A DNA stretch of 10,239 nt from Candidatus Omnitrophota bacterium (lineage in GTDB: Bacteria > Omnitrophota > Gorgyraeia > Gygaellales > JAHJCI01): contig JADHWR010000041.1 of NCBI GenBank assembly GCA_016783355.1, positions 1 through 10,239 of the forward strand, read 5' to 3'. Below are positions 1 to 6,692 of the stretch, piece by piece. Under the pieces are notes generated by a model. That model searched no databases. It saw only the letters and a program-made list of their open reading frames with translations, and was not told the origin of the DNA. Within the stretch, counting starts at the first letter, position 1. Every line of letters starts with the position of its first letter. Made by a program: the position numbers and the translations under genes.

Positions 1-762
1 GTGTCTGGAAAAGTTTCCCTATCTTGTGTGGTAATTACTAAGAACGAAGAGGCAAATATTGAGGGTTGCTTAAAAAGTGTTCACGAGTGGGTGGATGAGA
101 TTATTGTTGTTGATGATCAGAGTAGCGATCGTACTTTAGGATTAGCCAGAAGATATACAAATAAGATTTTTCACCGCAAGATGGATGTTGAAGGTAAGCA
201 TAGAAATTGGGCTTATGCGCAAGCAAGAAATAACTGGATTTTAAGCCTAGATGCTGATGAGCGGATTACTGTTGAATTAAAGGATGAAATTGATCAGGCC
301 CTAAATAAGGAAACCGCCTTTGCTGCTTTTACCATTCCTCGCAGAAACCTGTTAGGTAATTATTGGCTAAGATGGGGCGGGCAGTATCCGGCAGCGCAAT
401 TAAAATTATTTAGAAAAGATAAATTTAAATGGGAAGAGGTCCAAGTTCATCCTCGCGCTTTTTTAGATGGTAGGTGCGGGCATTTAGAAAAGGATATTAT
501 TCATTATTCTTGGCGTGACTTTGCTCATTTTTTTGATAAGGTCAATTCTCAAAGCACTCTCGAGGCAAGGAAATGGATATATACCAGAAGAAAGATGTCT
601 ATGCCTCATGCCTTCTGGCGCACGGTTGACCGCTTCTTTAGAAAATTTATTCGTAAAAAGGGTTATAAAGATGGCTTTTACGGATTTATCGCTGCTTTTT
701 CTGATAGTTTATACCAAATCTTAAGTTACGCCAAATATTGGGAGATGCAGAAAAAGAAATGA
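1..762 (+). CDS. Family 2 glycosyltransferase, WaaE/KdtX-like (LPS core type)
   Basis: This 253-residue protein is probably a cytoplasmic, membrane-associated transferase that adds a sugar from a nucleotide-sugar donor to a lipopolysaccharide-core or related surface glycan. The GT-A fold signature is visible: an N-terminal strand with ITKNEE (11-17), the nucleotide-binding VVDDQSSDRT (36-45) and the metal-binding DAD at 84-86 within LSLDADER. A basic, aromatic-rich C-terminal part follows (FFRKFIRKKGYKDGFYGF), typical of WaaE-like proteins that sit on the inner membrane. The length matches that subgroup. The GTG at base 1 fits the usual N-terminus of the family, but the upstream ribosome site lies outside the window. 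The stop overlaps the next start as ATGA (759-762), implying translational coupling with the heptose-phosphatase gene, which supports an LPS role. The acceptor sugar cannot be told from the sequence. Confidence 0.85.
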   Translation: MSGKVSLSCVVITKNEEANIEGCLKSVHEWVDEIIVVDDQSSDRTLGLARRYTNKIFHRKMDVEGKHRNWAYAQARNNWILSLDADERITVELKDEIDQALNKETAFAAFTIPRRNLLGNYWLRWGGQYPAAQLKLFRKDKFKWEEVQVHPRAFLDGRCGHLEKDIIHYSWRDFAHFFDKVNSQSTLEARKWIYTRRKMSMPHAFWRTVDRFFRKFIRKKGYKDGFYGFIAAFSDSLYQILSYAKYWEMQKKK

Positions 763-2528
763 AGGTAGTATTTCTTGACCGAGACGGAGTAATTAATCAA
801 TATCCAGGGGATACAAAATATGTGACTTGTTGGCAGGAGTTTTGTTTTTTGCCAAAGAGCAAGGCAGCGCTTAAAAAATTGACCAATGCCGGATATAAAA
901 TATTTATTGTTTCAAATCAGGCGGGTGTTGCTAAGGGTGTATATCCTCAAGAGAGACTCAATGAGATTACCGATAAGATGCTTAAAGAGCTAGATAAGGT
1001 AGGGGTTAAGATTTGCGGCGTATATTACTGTACTCATCGCGATGAGGATAATTGTTCTTGTCGCAAACCTAAGACCGGTTTATTAGAAAAGGCCTTAAAG
1101 GACTACAATATTCCTAAAGATCTTTTAATAAAAAGCTTTTTTGTCGGAGATAGTATGAGAGATATTCAAACCGGCCAAAGCCTTGGCTGTCAAACTATCT
1201 TAGTATTTAGCGGAAAAGAGAAATTAGAAAATCAGGCAAGTTGTTCGGTCCCGCCTGATTTTTTTGCTAAAGATTTGTTGGTGGCAGTAGATTTAATATT
1301 GGGGACACCCTTGCATTCAGCAGGAAGCCTGCCTGTCCCTGCCAGCCGGCAGGCTGGGGCAGACAGGGGTGTCCACCGAACGGGGAAAAGGATGTCCCTA
1401 AAGATAATTGTTAGTTATGCTTCGGCGGGCAGCGGTCATCGTCGCGCTGCTCAGGCAGTCTATGATTGCCTTAAAAAGAAGCATCCCGAATTAAATATTA
1501 TTTTTATTGATATTTTGAAATATTCAAATCGGCTGTTTGCAAATTTCTACTCTCGCGGGTATTCCCTTTTGGTTACGCATTTAAGATTTGTCTGGGCAAT
1601 TGGCTATTATATAAGTTGCTTTAGATTTGTACGTTACCTCTTTAATTTTATTTCCCGTCTGAATAGCACTCAATTTATAAAATTAATGATTAGAGAAAAG
1701 GCCGATGTTATTTTAGCGATGCATTTTTTCCCTGCAGAGGTTGTTGCTTATCTTAAGCAAAAAGGTAAGATCGATTCTCGCTTGGTTACGGTAATGACGG
1801 ATTTTAGTTTACATCCGCTTTGGCTTTTCCCACAAAGCGATGATTATATTGTGGGTTTGGATTACACGCGCAATTGCCTGATTGGTCAGGGTATAGGGCA
1901 GGATAGGGTGAATGTGTTGGGGATACCAATAGAAGCAAGATTCCAGAAAAATAATAAAGATATACATTTAGGTCATACGCATGAAGTCAATAAAGGTGTA
2001 GGTTTGGCTACTGCTTTGTTAGTCACCGGCTCTTTTGGTTTCCCTTTTATGGAGAAGATTGTTGATATCTTATGTCCAGAAATAAACCTTCTTGTTGTCT
2101 GCGGTAAGAATCAGAGATTATATAATAAATTAGCACGTAGGCGCTATATTGGCGTAGGCCTGTTTGGCTTTACCGAAGATATGCCTAGATTGATGTCGCA
2201 GGCAGATATAGTGATTACCAAGGCGGGTGGCCTGACAATCGCTGAAGCCTTGGCTGCGCAGCTCCCGCTAATCTTTATCGGCAATATCCCTGGTCAAGAG
2301 ACAGAAAATGCGAAAATTTTACAATCCTGCGGATGCGCGATAAATGCTAAGAATTTAAAATCCTTAAAGAAGATAATTATCCGTTTAAAATCCCATCCGG
2401 AAGAATTGGGTTTGATGCACGTCAATATTGAAAGGCTTAAAAAGCCAGATGCGGCAGAAGAGATCTGCCGATATATCAAACGAAGCCTAGACTTATGCAG
2501 CGATAGCGAATGTAAGTCTATTGGCTGA
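759..2528 (+). CDS. gmhB: GmhB-type heptose-1,7-bisphosphate phosphatase fused to MGDG-synthase/UgtP-like GT28
   Basis: One open frame of 589 codons carries two enzymes. Residues 1-about 180 are a HAD phosphatase of the GmhB type: nucleophile/acid D7 and D9 in LDRDGVIN, SNQAG (52-56), the GmhB zinc loop C91-x-H93...C99-x-C101, and FVGDSMRD with D131 and D135. GmhB removes the 1-phosphate of heptose bisphosphate in ADP-heptose synthesis. From M212 (base 1392) comes an MGDG-synthase/GT28 protein of 378 residues with ASAGSGH (221-227), TDFSLHP, a TGSFG strand and the UDP-sugar-binding TKAGGLTIAEAL near 487-498. Relatives transfer a hexose to diacylglycerol or similar lipids. The linker (about 183-211) is encoded by a palindromic repeat. 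I chose ATG 759 for the ATGA overlap with the upstream gene; an in-frame TTG at 738 is less likely. ATG 1392 has GGGG six bases upstream and could start the GT28 separately. The last 14 or so residues come from repeat copy 1. Confidence 0.85.
   Translation: MKVVFLDRDGVINQYPGDTKYVTCWQEFCFLPKSKAALKKLTNAGYKIFIVSNQAGVAKGVYPQERLNEITDKMLKELDKVGVKICGVYYCTHRDEDNCSCRKPKTGLLEKALKDYNIPKDLLIKSFFVGDSMRDIQTGQSLGCQTILVFSGKEKLENQASCSVPPDFFAKDLLVAVDLILGTPLHSAGSLPVPASRQAGADRGVHRTGKRMSLKIIVSYASAGSGHRRAAQAVYDCLKKKHPELNIIFIDILKYSNRLFANFYSRGYSLLVTHLRFVWAIGYYISCFRFVRYLFNFISRLNSTQFIKLMIREKADVILAMHFFPAEVVAYLKQKGKIDSRLVTVMTDFSLHPLWLFPQSDDYIVGLDYTRNCLIGQGIGQDRVNVLGIPIEARFQKNNKDIHLGHTHEVNKGVGLATALLVTGSFGFPFMEKIVDILCPEINLLVVCGKNQRLYNKLARRRYIGVGLFGFTEDMPRLMSQADIVITKAGGLTIAEALAAQLPLIFIGNIPGQETENAKILQSCGCAINAKNLKSLKKIIIRLKSHPEELGLMHVNIERLKKPDAAEEICRYIKRSLDLCSDSECKSIG
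1230..1265 (+). terminator. Intrinsic-terminator-like hairpin inside the coding frame
   Basis: An 8-bp perfect stem, AATCAGGC (1230-1237) with GCCTGATT (1253-1260), encloses a 15-base loop and runs straight into a tract of seven T (1259-1265). This is the form of a Rho-independent terminator. It falls at the C-terminal end of the GmhB domain, about 130 bases before the GT28 domain. It is placed within translated sequence, so ribosomes may suppress it, and the small stem may be chance. Confidence 0.4.
1301..1374. repeat. Palindromic repeat translated as the interdomain linker
   Basis: The element has an outer pair GGACACCC (1303-1310) with GGGTGTCC (1367-1374) and two GC-rich arms, 1328-1347 and 1348-1367, that match in 16 of 20 positions. 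The core CCTGCC-AGCC-GGCAGG (1338-1353) is a tight stem-loop. It is much richer in GC than the flanking coding sequence and is read in frame as a low-complexity linker containing SRQAGAD. It lies exactly between two domains that are separate proteins in other bacteria, so insertion probably removed the stop and joined the genes. Confidence 0.75.
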
Positions 2529-2719
2529 GTTTGTCCCGCTGAGTGCACCAAAATTATGAAACACCCTGTAGAATTTCTAAAGAAATTCTACAGGACTAGT
2601 CCTGAGGAATTCTACGAATTCCTCAGGGGAATTTTGGTGCATCTTACGAAGCGGGATAATTCGCAGACGGACTTCGTCCTATACTTGACATCTCTGATGC
2701 CAAGTATCTGCTCATTAAA
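2482..2719 (+). repeat. Multi-hairpin modular element, copy 1
   Basis: Stems in order: AGCC/GGCT (2484-2487, 2523-2526) and AGACTTA/TAAGTCT (2489-2495, 2513-2519); CCCGCT/AGCGGG (2535-2540, 2650-2655); an asymmetric internal loop GAG versus TCTTACGA; TGCACCAAAATT/AATTTTGGTGCA (2544-2555, 2630-2641); then the linker AATTCGC. A branched hairpin follows: CAGA/TCTG, GGAC/GTCC and ATACTTG/CAAGTAT between 2664 and 2710. The end is CTCATTAAA. Long blocks are nearly identical to copy 2, more than 5 kb away. The left part encodes the last residues and the stop of the upstream ORF; the right end is one base from the priA ATG. The + strand frame stays open through 2556-2720, but that is element sequence and not PriA. 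Function unknown. Confidence 0.8.
2565..2627. repeat. Nested two-hairpin sub-element (type GGACTAGTCC), copy A
   Basis: Two perfect hairpins stand side by side in the loop of the AAAATT/AATTTT stem of copy 1: a 13-bp stem (2565-2577 with 2582-2594, loop TAAA) and a 12-bp stem (2601-2612 with 2616-2627, loop TAC). They are joined by the palindrome AGGACTAGTCCT (2592-2603). Multi-hairpin copy 2 lacks this part and has only a short loop at that place, so it looks like a separate insertion. A related pair with the same central palindrome sits in copy 4. Confidence 0.8.
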
Positions 2720-2720
2720 A

Positions 2721-4622
2721 ATGTATGCGCAAGTAGTATTTAATTTACCTATTGAGGGGCGATTTGATTATTTTGTTCCTCCTGCTTGGGAGCAGAAGCT
2801 AAGGCCGGGGGTAAGGACAGAGGTATTTTTTGGCAAGCGGCGCTGTTTTGGTTACATCGTGGGCAAGGCAGAAGAGACTGAATACAAAAAGGTAAACCCC
2901 GTTAGAAAGGGAGCTCCTAATAAAATAGGACTTTCTAACGGGGTGAAACCCATTCTAAGGATTCTGGATGATATCCCGATTTTGGATAAGACAATGTTGA
3001 AAATCACTCGCCGGGTATCTGAGTATTATGCCTGCTCCTGGGGTGAGGCGATTGAGGCAGCAGTGCCGAAGAGTTTAAGAAAGGGCAGGAGAATTGACTA
3101 TAATCCCCGTCAAGAAAAATTCCCTAAGACAGATAAAGCCTCCGAAGTAATGCTCCTGCAGGATATTAAAGGTCAGGGGCGTTGGGAAATTTACCTTCGA
3201 GAGATTAACGATAATCTCAATAAAAATAGGGGGATAATTTTCTTAACCCCCGATAAAGAGCAAGCGGGATTGATTCAAAAGGAGATTAAGGAGAGATTGA
3301 ACGTAGGGGTAGGCTTGCTTCATAGCAATCAGTCAGTAGGTGAAGAATTAAGGCAATGGATAGAGATGAAGAAGGGGTTGCTGAGAATAGTAGTGGGTAC
3401 GCGCTTGGCGGTTTTTGCTCCTTTGGTTAATTTAGGTTTGGTTATTATTGAAGAAGAGCAAAGCTCGGTTTATAAACAAGATTCCCGTCCTCATTATCAT
3501 GCAGTTGGTGTGGCCAAAATTCGGACTAAGATCGAGGGGGCGAGGCTTATTCTCTTCAGCCGGAGCCCGAGTTTAGAAACCTGGTATCAGGCAAAAAGGA
3601 ATAGGATTAAATATATCTTAAAGGATATTAGGATTCCCGCACGCCAGATTAAGATAGTTGATTTACAACGGGTAGGGTTTATCCCGCAAAAAAGAAAGAT
3701 CCGGCTTTCGATTAGCCTGGAGGACGCGCTAAATAAAACCCTTAATCAAAAAGGTCGGGCAGTTCTATTTCTTAATCGACGGGGATTCGCTATTTTTAGT
3801 TACTGCCAAAATTGCGGTAAGGTTTTGCGCTGCCCGCGCTGCAATGCAAATCTAATTTTACATTTTAAGAATGATACGTTAACCTGCCATCGCTGTAATT
3901 ATAGAACGCAATCACCGACGATCTGCCCGAGTTGTAATTCTGGTTATATCCGCTATTCCGGTTTAGGTACAGAAAAATTGGAGAGTGAACTCCATCGCTT
4001 ATACCCCGGAGTAAATATTGCGCGTTTAGATAAAGAAGAAAAAATTATTCCTAACGATGCCCAACTTATCGTAGCTACAGAAAGCGTATTGAAGCATAGA
4101 ATTGCTAATTTAGACTTAATTGGGGTGCTCTCGCCCGATACGGCGTTAAACCGACCTGATTTTCGCGCGGGAGAGAAGGTATTTGCCCTATTGTTGCAGC
4201 TTGCTTGTTTAACTTCCAACTGTTTAATTATCCAGACTAAATTCCCCAAACATTATTGTTTTCGCGCCCTGACAGAAAAAAGAATCAACCTTTTTTATGA
4301 GACAGAGTTAGTGTTCCGCCGACAATCGCATTTGCCCCCATTTAATCATATTATTATGGTGAAATTAAGGGGCAGAAAAGAAGAAAGGGTGAGTTTAGCA
4401 GCAGGAGAACTATTTGATATTTTAAATAATTGCAATAAGAATAAATCGATAAAGATAGTTTCCTGTTTCAATCAAATACCTCATAAAAAGAGAGATAATT
4501 TTCATGAACAGATTTTAATAACCACGAGGTCGGTTATTAAGGCAGTTAATTTTTTAAAAAAGATTTTAGCTGATTTTCGCCGTTCAGGTATAATTATTAC
4601 TGTAGATGTAGACCCGGTTTAG
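2721..4622 (+). CDS. priA: PriA-like primosomal protein N' with degenerate helicase motifs
   Basis: PriA reloads the replicative helicase at stalled forks. Here 633 residues show the N-terminal DNA-binding domain (YAQVVFNLPIEGRFDYFVP, then PGVRTEVFFGKRRCFGYIVG) and the full zinc module with C362, C365, C371, C374, C389, C392, C402 and C405. The family block LNRPDFRAGEKVFALL (475-490), IIQT and the C-terminal domain (LPPFNHIIMVKLRG) are also present. The ATPase has decayed: Walker A GxTGSGKT reads DIKGQGRW (148-155), DEEH reads EEEQ (244-247), SATPS reads SRSPS, GTQM-KGHDFP is gone and QVAGRAGR reads QLACLTSN (492-499). The protein is about 100 residues shorter than E. coli PriA, partly from loss before the GTQM region. 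Helicase-less PriA is known in actinobacteria. I chose ATG 2721 because the upstream in-frame ATG 2556 lies inside a repeat and the family N-terminus begins here; no clear Shine-Dalgarno is seen. Residues 58-74 are a palindromic insertion. Confidence 0.88.
   Translation: MYAQVVFNLPIEGRFDYFVPPAWEQKLRPGVRTEVFFGKRRCFGYIVGKAEETEYKKVNPVRKGAPNKIGLSNGVKPILRILDDIPILDKTMLKITRRVSEYYACSWGEAIEAAVPKSLRKGRRIDYNPRQEKFPKTDKASEVMLLQDIKGQGRWEIYLREINDNLNKNRGIIFLTPDKEQAGLIQKEIKERLNVGVGLLHSNQSVGEELRQWIEMKKGLLRIVVGTRLAVFAPLVNLGLVIIEEEQSSVYKQDSRPHYHAVGVAKIRTKIEGARLILFSRSPSLETWYQAKRNRIKYILKDIRIPARQIKIVDLQRVGFIPQKRKIRLSISLEDALNKTLNQKGRAVLFLNRRGFAIFSYCQNCGKVLRCPRCNANLILHFKNDTLTCHRCNYRTQSPTICPSCNSGYIRYSGLGTEKLESELHRLYPGVNIARLDKEEKIIPNDAQLIVATESVLKHRIANLDLIGVLSPDTALNRPDFRAGEKVFALLLQLACLTSNCLIIQTKFPKHYCFRALTEKRINLFYETELVFRRQSHLPPFNHIIMVKLRGRKEERVSLAAGELFDILNNCNKNKSIKIVSCFNQIPHKKRDNFHEQILITTRSVIKAVNFLKKILADFRRSGIIITVDVDPV
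2897..2943. repeat. In-frame palindromic element (type CCCCGTTAGAAA) inside priA
   Basis: A 13-bp perfect inverted repeat, CCCCGTTAGAAAG (2897-2909) with CTTTCTAACGGGG (2931-2943), holds an inner TCCTA/TAGGA stem (2915-2919, 2926-2930). It is translated as VNPVRKGAPNKIGLSNG, an extra 17 codons (51 bases) between the conserved N-terminal strand and VKPILRILDD. Flanking GTAAACCCC and GTGAAACCC suggest a short duplication at insertion. The same outer arms occur in the gene-free stretch at 7710-7740. Confidence 0.85.
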
Positions 4623-4655
4623 TAGGTATGGATATTAAACTAAAGAGAACAAAAA

Positions 4656-5624
4656 ATGAATATCATATTCCTTGGTAGTTCTAAATTCGCTGTCCCCACG
4701 CTTTCTAACATAGCATCTTCATCTCATAAGATAATTTGTGTAGTAACTCAGCCAGATAGGCAGGCGGGCAGGCAGATGAGGTTGATTTTTACTCCGGTTA
4801 AACAGCTAAGCCAAGAGTTAGGCCTATCGCTATATCAAACTGAAGATATTAATTCCCGAGAGTCTTTAGAATTTTTAAAAAGTCTAGATCCAGATTTATT
4901 TTGCGTGGTTGCTTTTGGTCAGATTTTAAGTCGAGATATTTTAGCGATGCCTAAGATTTTTGCGATTAATTTACATGCATCGCTACTGCCTCTGTATCGG
5001 GGAGCAGCGCCAATTCAACGGGCAATCATAAATGGAGAAGTTCAGGCTGGTTTGACGGTAATCAGGATAGTCAGAGACGTTGATGCGGGTCCAATAATCT
5101 TACAGCGGAAAGTTGATATTAAGGATGATGATCACGCCCTTATTTTAGAGGAAAGATTAGCTCGTTTAGGCGGTGATCTGATATGTCAGGCTTTGGATTT
5201 AATTCATGCGGACAAATATAGCTTAGTTATTCAAGATGAAAAAAAAGCAACCCTTGCCCGTAAACTTAAGAAAGAAGATGGTTTAATTAACTGGGGTGAA
5301 TCTGCGCGCGTTATTTTTAATCTTATTCGCGGTTGCACTGGCTGGCCAGGAGCATTTACTTATTATCGTGGCAAAATTCTAAAGATATATAGAGCTCAGA
5401 GGATATCGGGTTATCCGCAAGTCAGAATATCAGGGTCTCCTCGGGGTGAGATTTTGGAGGTCTCTAAAAGGGGGATAGTTGTGGCAACTGGCGATGGTAA
5501 TTTATTAATTGAAGAATTACAGATCGAAGGCAAAAAAAGAATTTCCGCTTCTGCATTTATTTCTGGGTATCAAATTTCCGTCGGAGAGATTCTCGGCGAG
5601 AAAAAACACGGCGAGAAAAAATAG
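4656..5624 (+). CDS. fmt: Methionyl-tRNA formyltransferase
   Basis: Fmt moves a formyl group from 10-formyl-tetrahydrofolate to the amino group of initiator Met-tRNA in the cytoplasm, preparing it for bacterial initiation. The 322-residue length is normal. The Rossmann start IIFLGSSKFAVPTL (3-16), the PDRxAGR loop (33-39) and TPVK (46-49) are followed by the catalytic set N105, H107 and D143 in INLHASLLPLYRGAAPIQ and RDVDAGPI. The C-terminal OB-like domain that holds tRNA is present (INWGESARVIFNLIRGCTGWPGA; VATGDGNLLIEELQIEGKKR). It starts 33 bases after priA, matching the common priA-def-fmt order, though def is absent. The Shine-Dalgarno is weak (AAGAGAA). The stretch ISGYPQVRISGSP is an extra near-duplicated insert in the C-terminal domain. 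The tail GEKKHGEKK comes from a 15-base tandem duplication. Confidence 0.95.
   Translation: MNIIFLGSSKFAVPTLSNIASSSHKIICVVTQPDRQAGRQMRLIFTPVKQLSQELGLSLYQTEDINSRESLEFLKSLDPDLFCVVAFGQILSRDILAMPKIFAINLHASLLPLYRGAAPIQRAIINGEVQAGLTVIRIVRDVDAGPIILQRKVDIKDDDHALILEERLARLGGDLICQALDLIHADKYSLVIQDEKKATLARKLKKEDGLINWGESARVIFNLIRGCTGWPGAFTYYRGKILKIYRAQRISGYPQVRISGSPRGEILEVSKRGIVVATGDGNLLIEELQIEGKKRISASAFISGYQISVGEILGEKKHGEKK
5594..5623 (+). repeat. 15-base tandem duplication at the 3' end of fmt
   Basis: Two adjacent 15-base units, each starting CGGCGAGAAAAAA (5594-5608 and 5609-5623), match at 14 of 15 positions and encode the last residues GEKKHGEKK. They look like a recent slippage duplication that lengthened the C-terminal tail beyond the family's usual end. 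A functional effect is unlikely. Confidence 0.6.
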
Positions 5625-5652
5625 TTGCATCCTGAATAAATTTTGATATAAT
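5625..5652 (+). promoter_or_regulatory. Sigma70-type promoter for the galT pair
   Basis: TTGCAT (5625-5630) and a perfect TATAAT (5647-5652) are separated by 16 bases, directly after the fmt stop. A start site about 6 to 9 bases downstream of the -10 box falls at 5658-5661, at or next to the ATG at 5661. No Shine-Dalgarno is present, so the mRNA would be leaderless or almost so. Confidence 0.7.
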
Positions 5653-5660
5653 TTAGCACC

Positions 5661-6692
5661 ATGCCTGAGTTAAGAAAAGATCCGATTATTGGAAGATGGG
5701 TAATTATTGCTACCGGGCGGGCAAAACGACTGGATCAATTTTCGCCTATGCCTGTTGGTCCAGCGCAGGGTGAGTGTCCATTTTGTCCAGGGAATGAAGA
5801 ACGCACCCCTCCTGAGATATTTAGTATTCGTCATTCCCCTTCTTCGCAGAATAGTGAGGGTTGGCAGGTTAGGGTTATCCCAAGTATCAAGCCGATGCTA
5901 AGGATTGAAGGGAACTTGGATCGTCGAGGCCAGGGAATCTATGATTTGATGAATGGCATCGGTGCTCACGAGATAGTTATTGAAACCCCTGAGCACATTA
6001 ATAATATCGCTGATTTATCGGTGGAGCAGATTGATAATGTTCTCAATGTCTATATTCATCGCATTATTGATTTAGGCAAAGATACCCGCTTTAAATATGT
6101 CTTGGTTTTTAAGAACCACGGCTGGGCTGCGGGTGGGGGCAGGATAAAGCATAGTCGTTCTCAACTTATTGCTACGCCGGCAACTCCTAAGCGGGTAAAA
6201 GAGGAATTGGTGGGGGGTAAGCGTTATTTTGACTATCATGAGCGCTGTGTCTTTTGCGATCTTATAAGGCAAGAGCTGCAATCGCAAAAACGATTGATTA
6301 TTGATATCGATGGCTTTATTGCCATCGCCCCATTTGCTTCCAGATTTCCCTTTGAGGTTTGGATTATGCCCAAGCAACATTCCTGCGATTTTGTTACTTT
6401 AGGTGATGCTCAACGCATCGATTTGGCAAAGATATTAAAGGTTGTTTTACTAAAATTGAAAATTGGACTCAATGATCCTTCTTTTAATTATATTATTCAT
6501 ACTGCGCCCTTGCGGCGACCAAAGGTTGGTTATTGGAATACGATCGAGGAAGATTATCATTGGCACATCGAGATAATGCCGCGTTTAACCCGGGTGGCAG
6601 GATTTGAGTGGGGGACGGGTTTTTATATTTGTCCCTTACCGCCTGAGAATGCAGCCAAATTTCTGAGAGAGGTTAAGGTAGAAGATGGCTGA
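5661..6692 (+). CDS. GalT-like nucleotidyltransferase homologue lacking the nucleophilic histidine
   Basis: The 343-residue protein has the whole class I galactose-1-phosphate uridylyltransferase layout: RKDPIIGRWVII at the start, zinc CPFC (C39, C42), H112 in ETPEH as the likely third zinc ligand, IEGNLDRRGQGIYD, and the C-terminal HWHIEIMPRLTRVAGFEWGTGFY. The active-site HPHxQ reads H164-S-R166-S-Q, so the second histidine, which carries the UMP intermediate in GalT (H166 in E. coli), is arginine, while zinc ligand H164 and Q168 remain. The nucleotide-contacting PNKFPAL of the sister copy reads PSIKPML. It therefore probably cannot do the standard uridylyl transfer and may be a structural partner, a regulator or a changed enzyme. 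No frame damage is seen. It overlaps its paralogue by 8 bases and is the first gene of the transcript. Confidence 0.85.
   Translation: MPELRKDPIIGRWVIIATGRAKRLDQFSPMPVGPAQGECPFCPGNEERTPPEIFSIRHSPSSQNSEGWQVRVIPSIKPMLRIEGNLDRRGQGIYDLMNGIGAHEIVIETPEHINNIADLSVEQIDNVLNVYIHRIIDLGKDTRFKYVLVFKNHGWAAGGGRIKHSRSQLIATPATPKRVKEELVGGKRYFDYHERCVFCDLIRQELQSQKRLIIDIDGFIAIAPFASRFPFEVWIMPKQHSCDFVTLGDAQRIDLAKILKVVLLKLKIGLNDPSFNYIIHTAPLRRPKVGYWNTIEEDYHWHIEIMPRLTRVAGFEWGTGFYICPLPPENAAKFLREVKVEDG

Noticed and set aside
2527..2718. Known riboswitch or ribozyme (TPP, SAM, THF, cobalamin, T-box, hammerhead)
   Set aside because: Short words such as CTGAG and CGAAGCG look suggestive, but none of the conserved cores of these families is present in the right order.
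2556..2720. 55-residue N-terminal extension of PriA
   Set aside because: It consists of repeat sequence, while the PriA family N-terminus begins at 2721; no ribosome site precedes 2556.
3953..4249. Minus-strand open frames within priA, galT, gap and elsewhere
   Set aside because: All lie opposite well-supported genes, show no recognisable domain and have compositions expected of antisense shadows.
4759..4776. Half of the GCAGGC palindromic element inserted in fmt (residues DRQAGRQ)
   Set aside because: The DNA resembles the right arm of the 1301-1374 repeat, but PDRxAGR is conserved in Fmt at this position and there is no length increase, so ordinary coding explains it.
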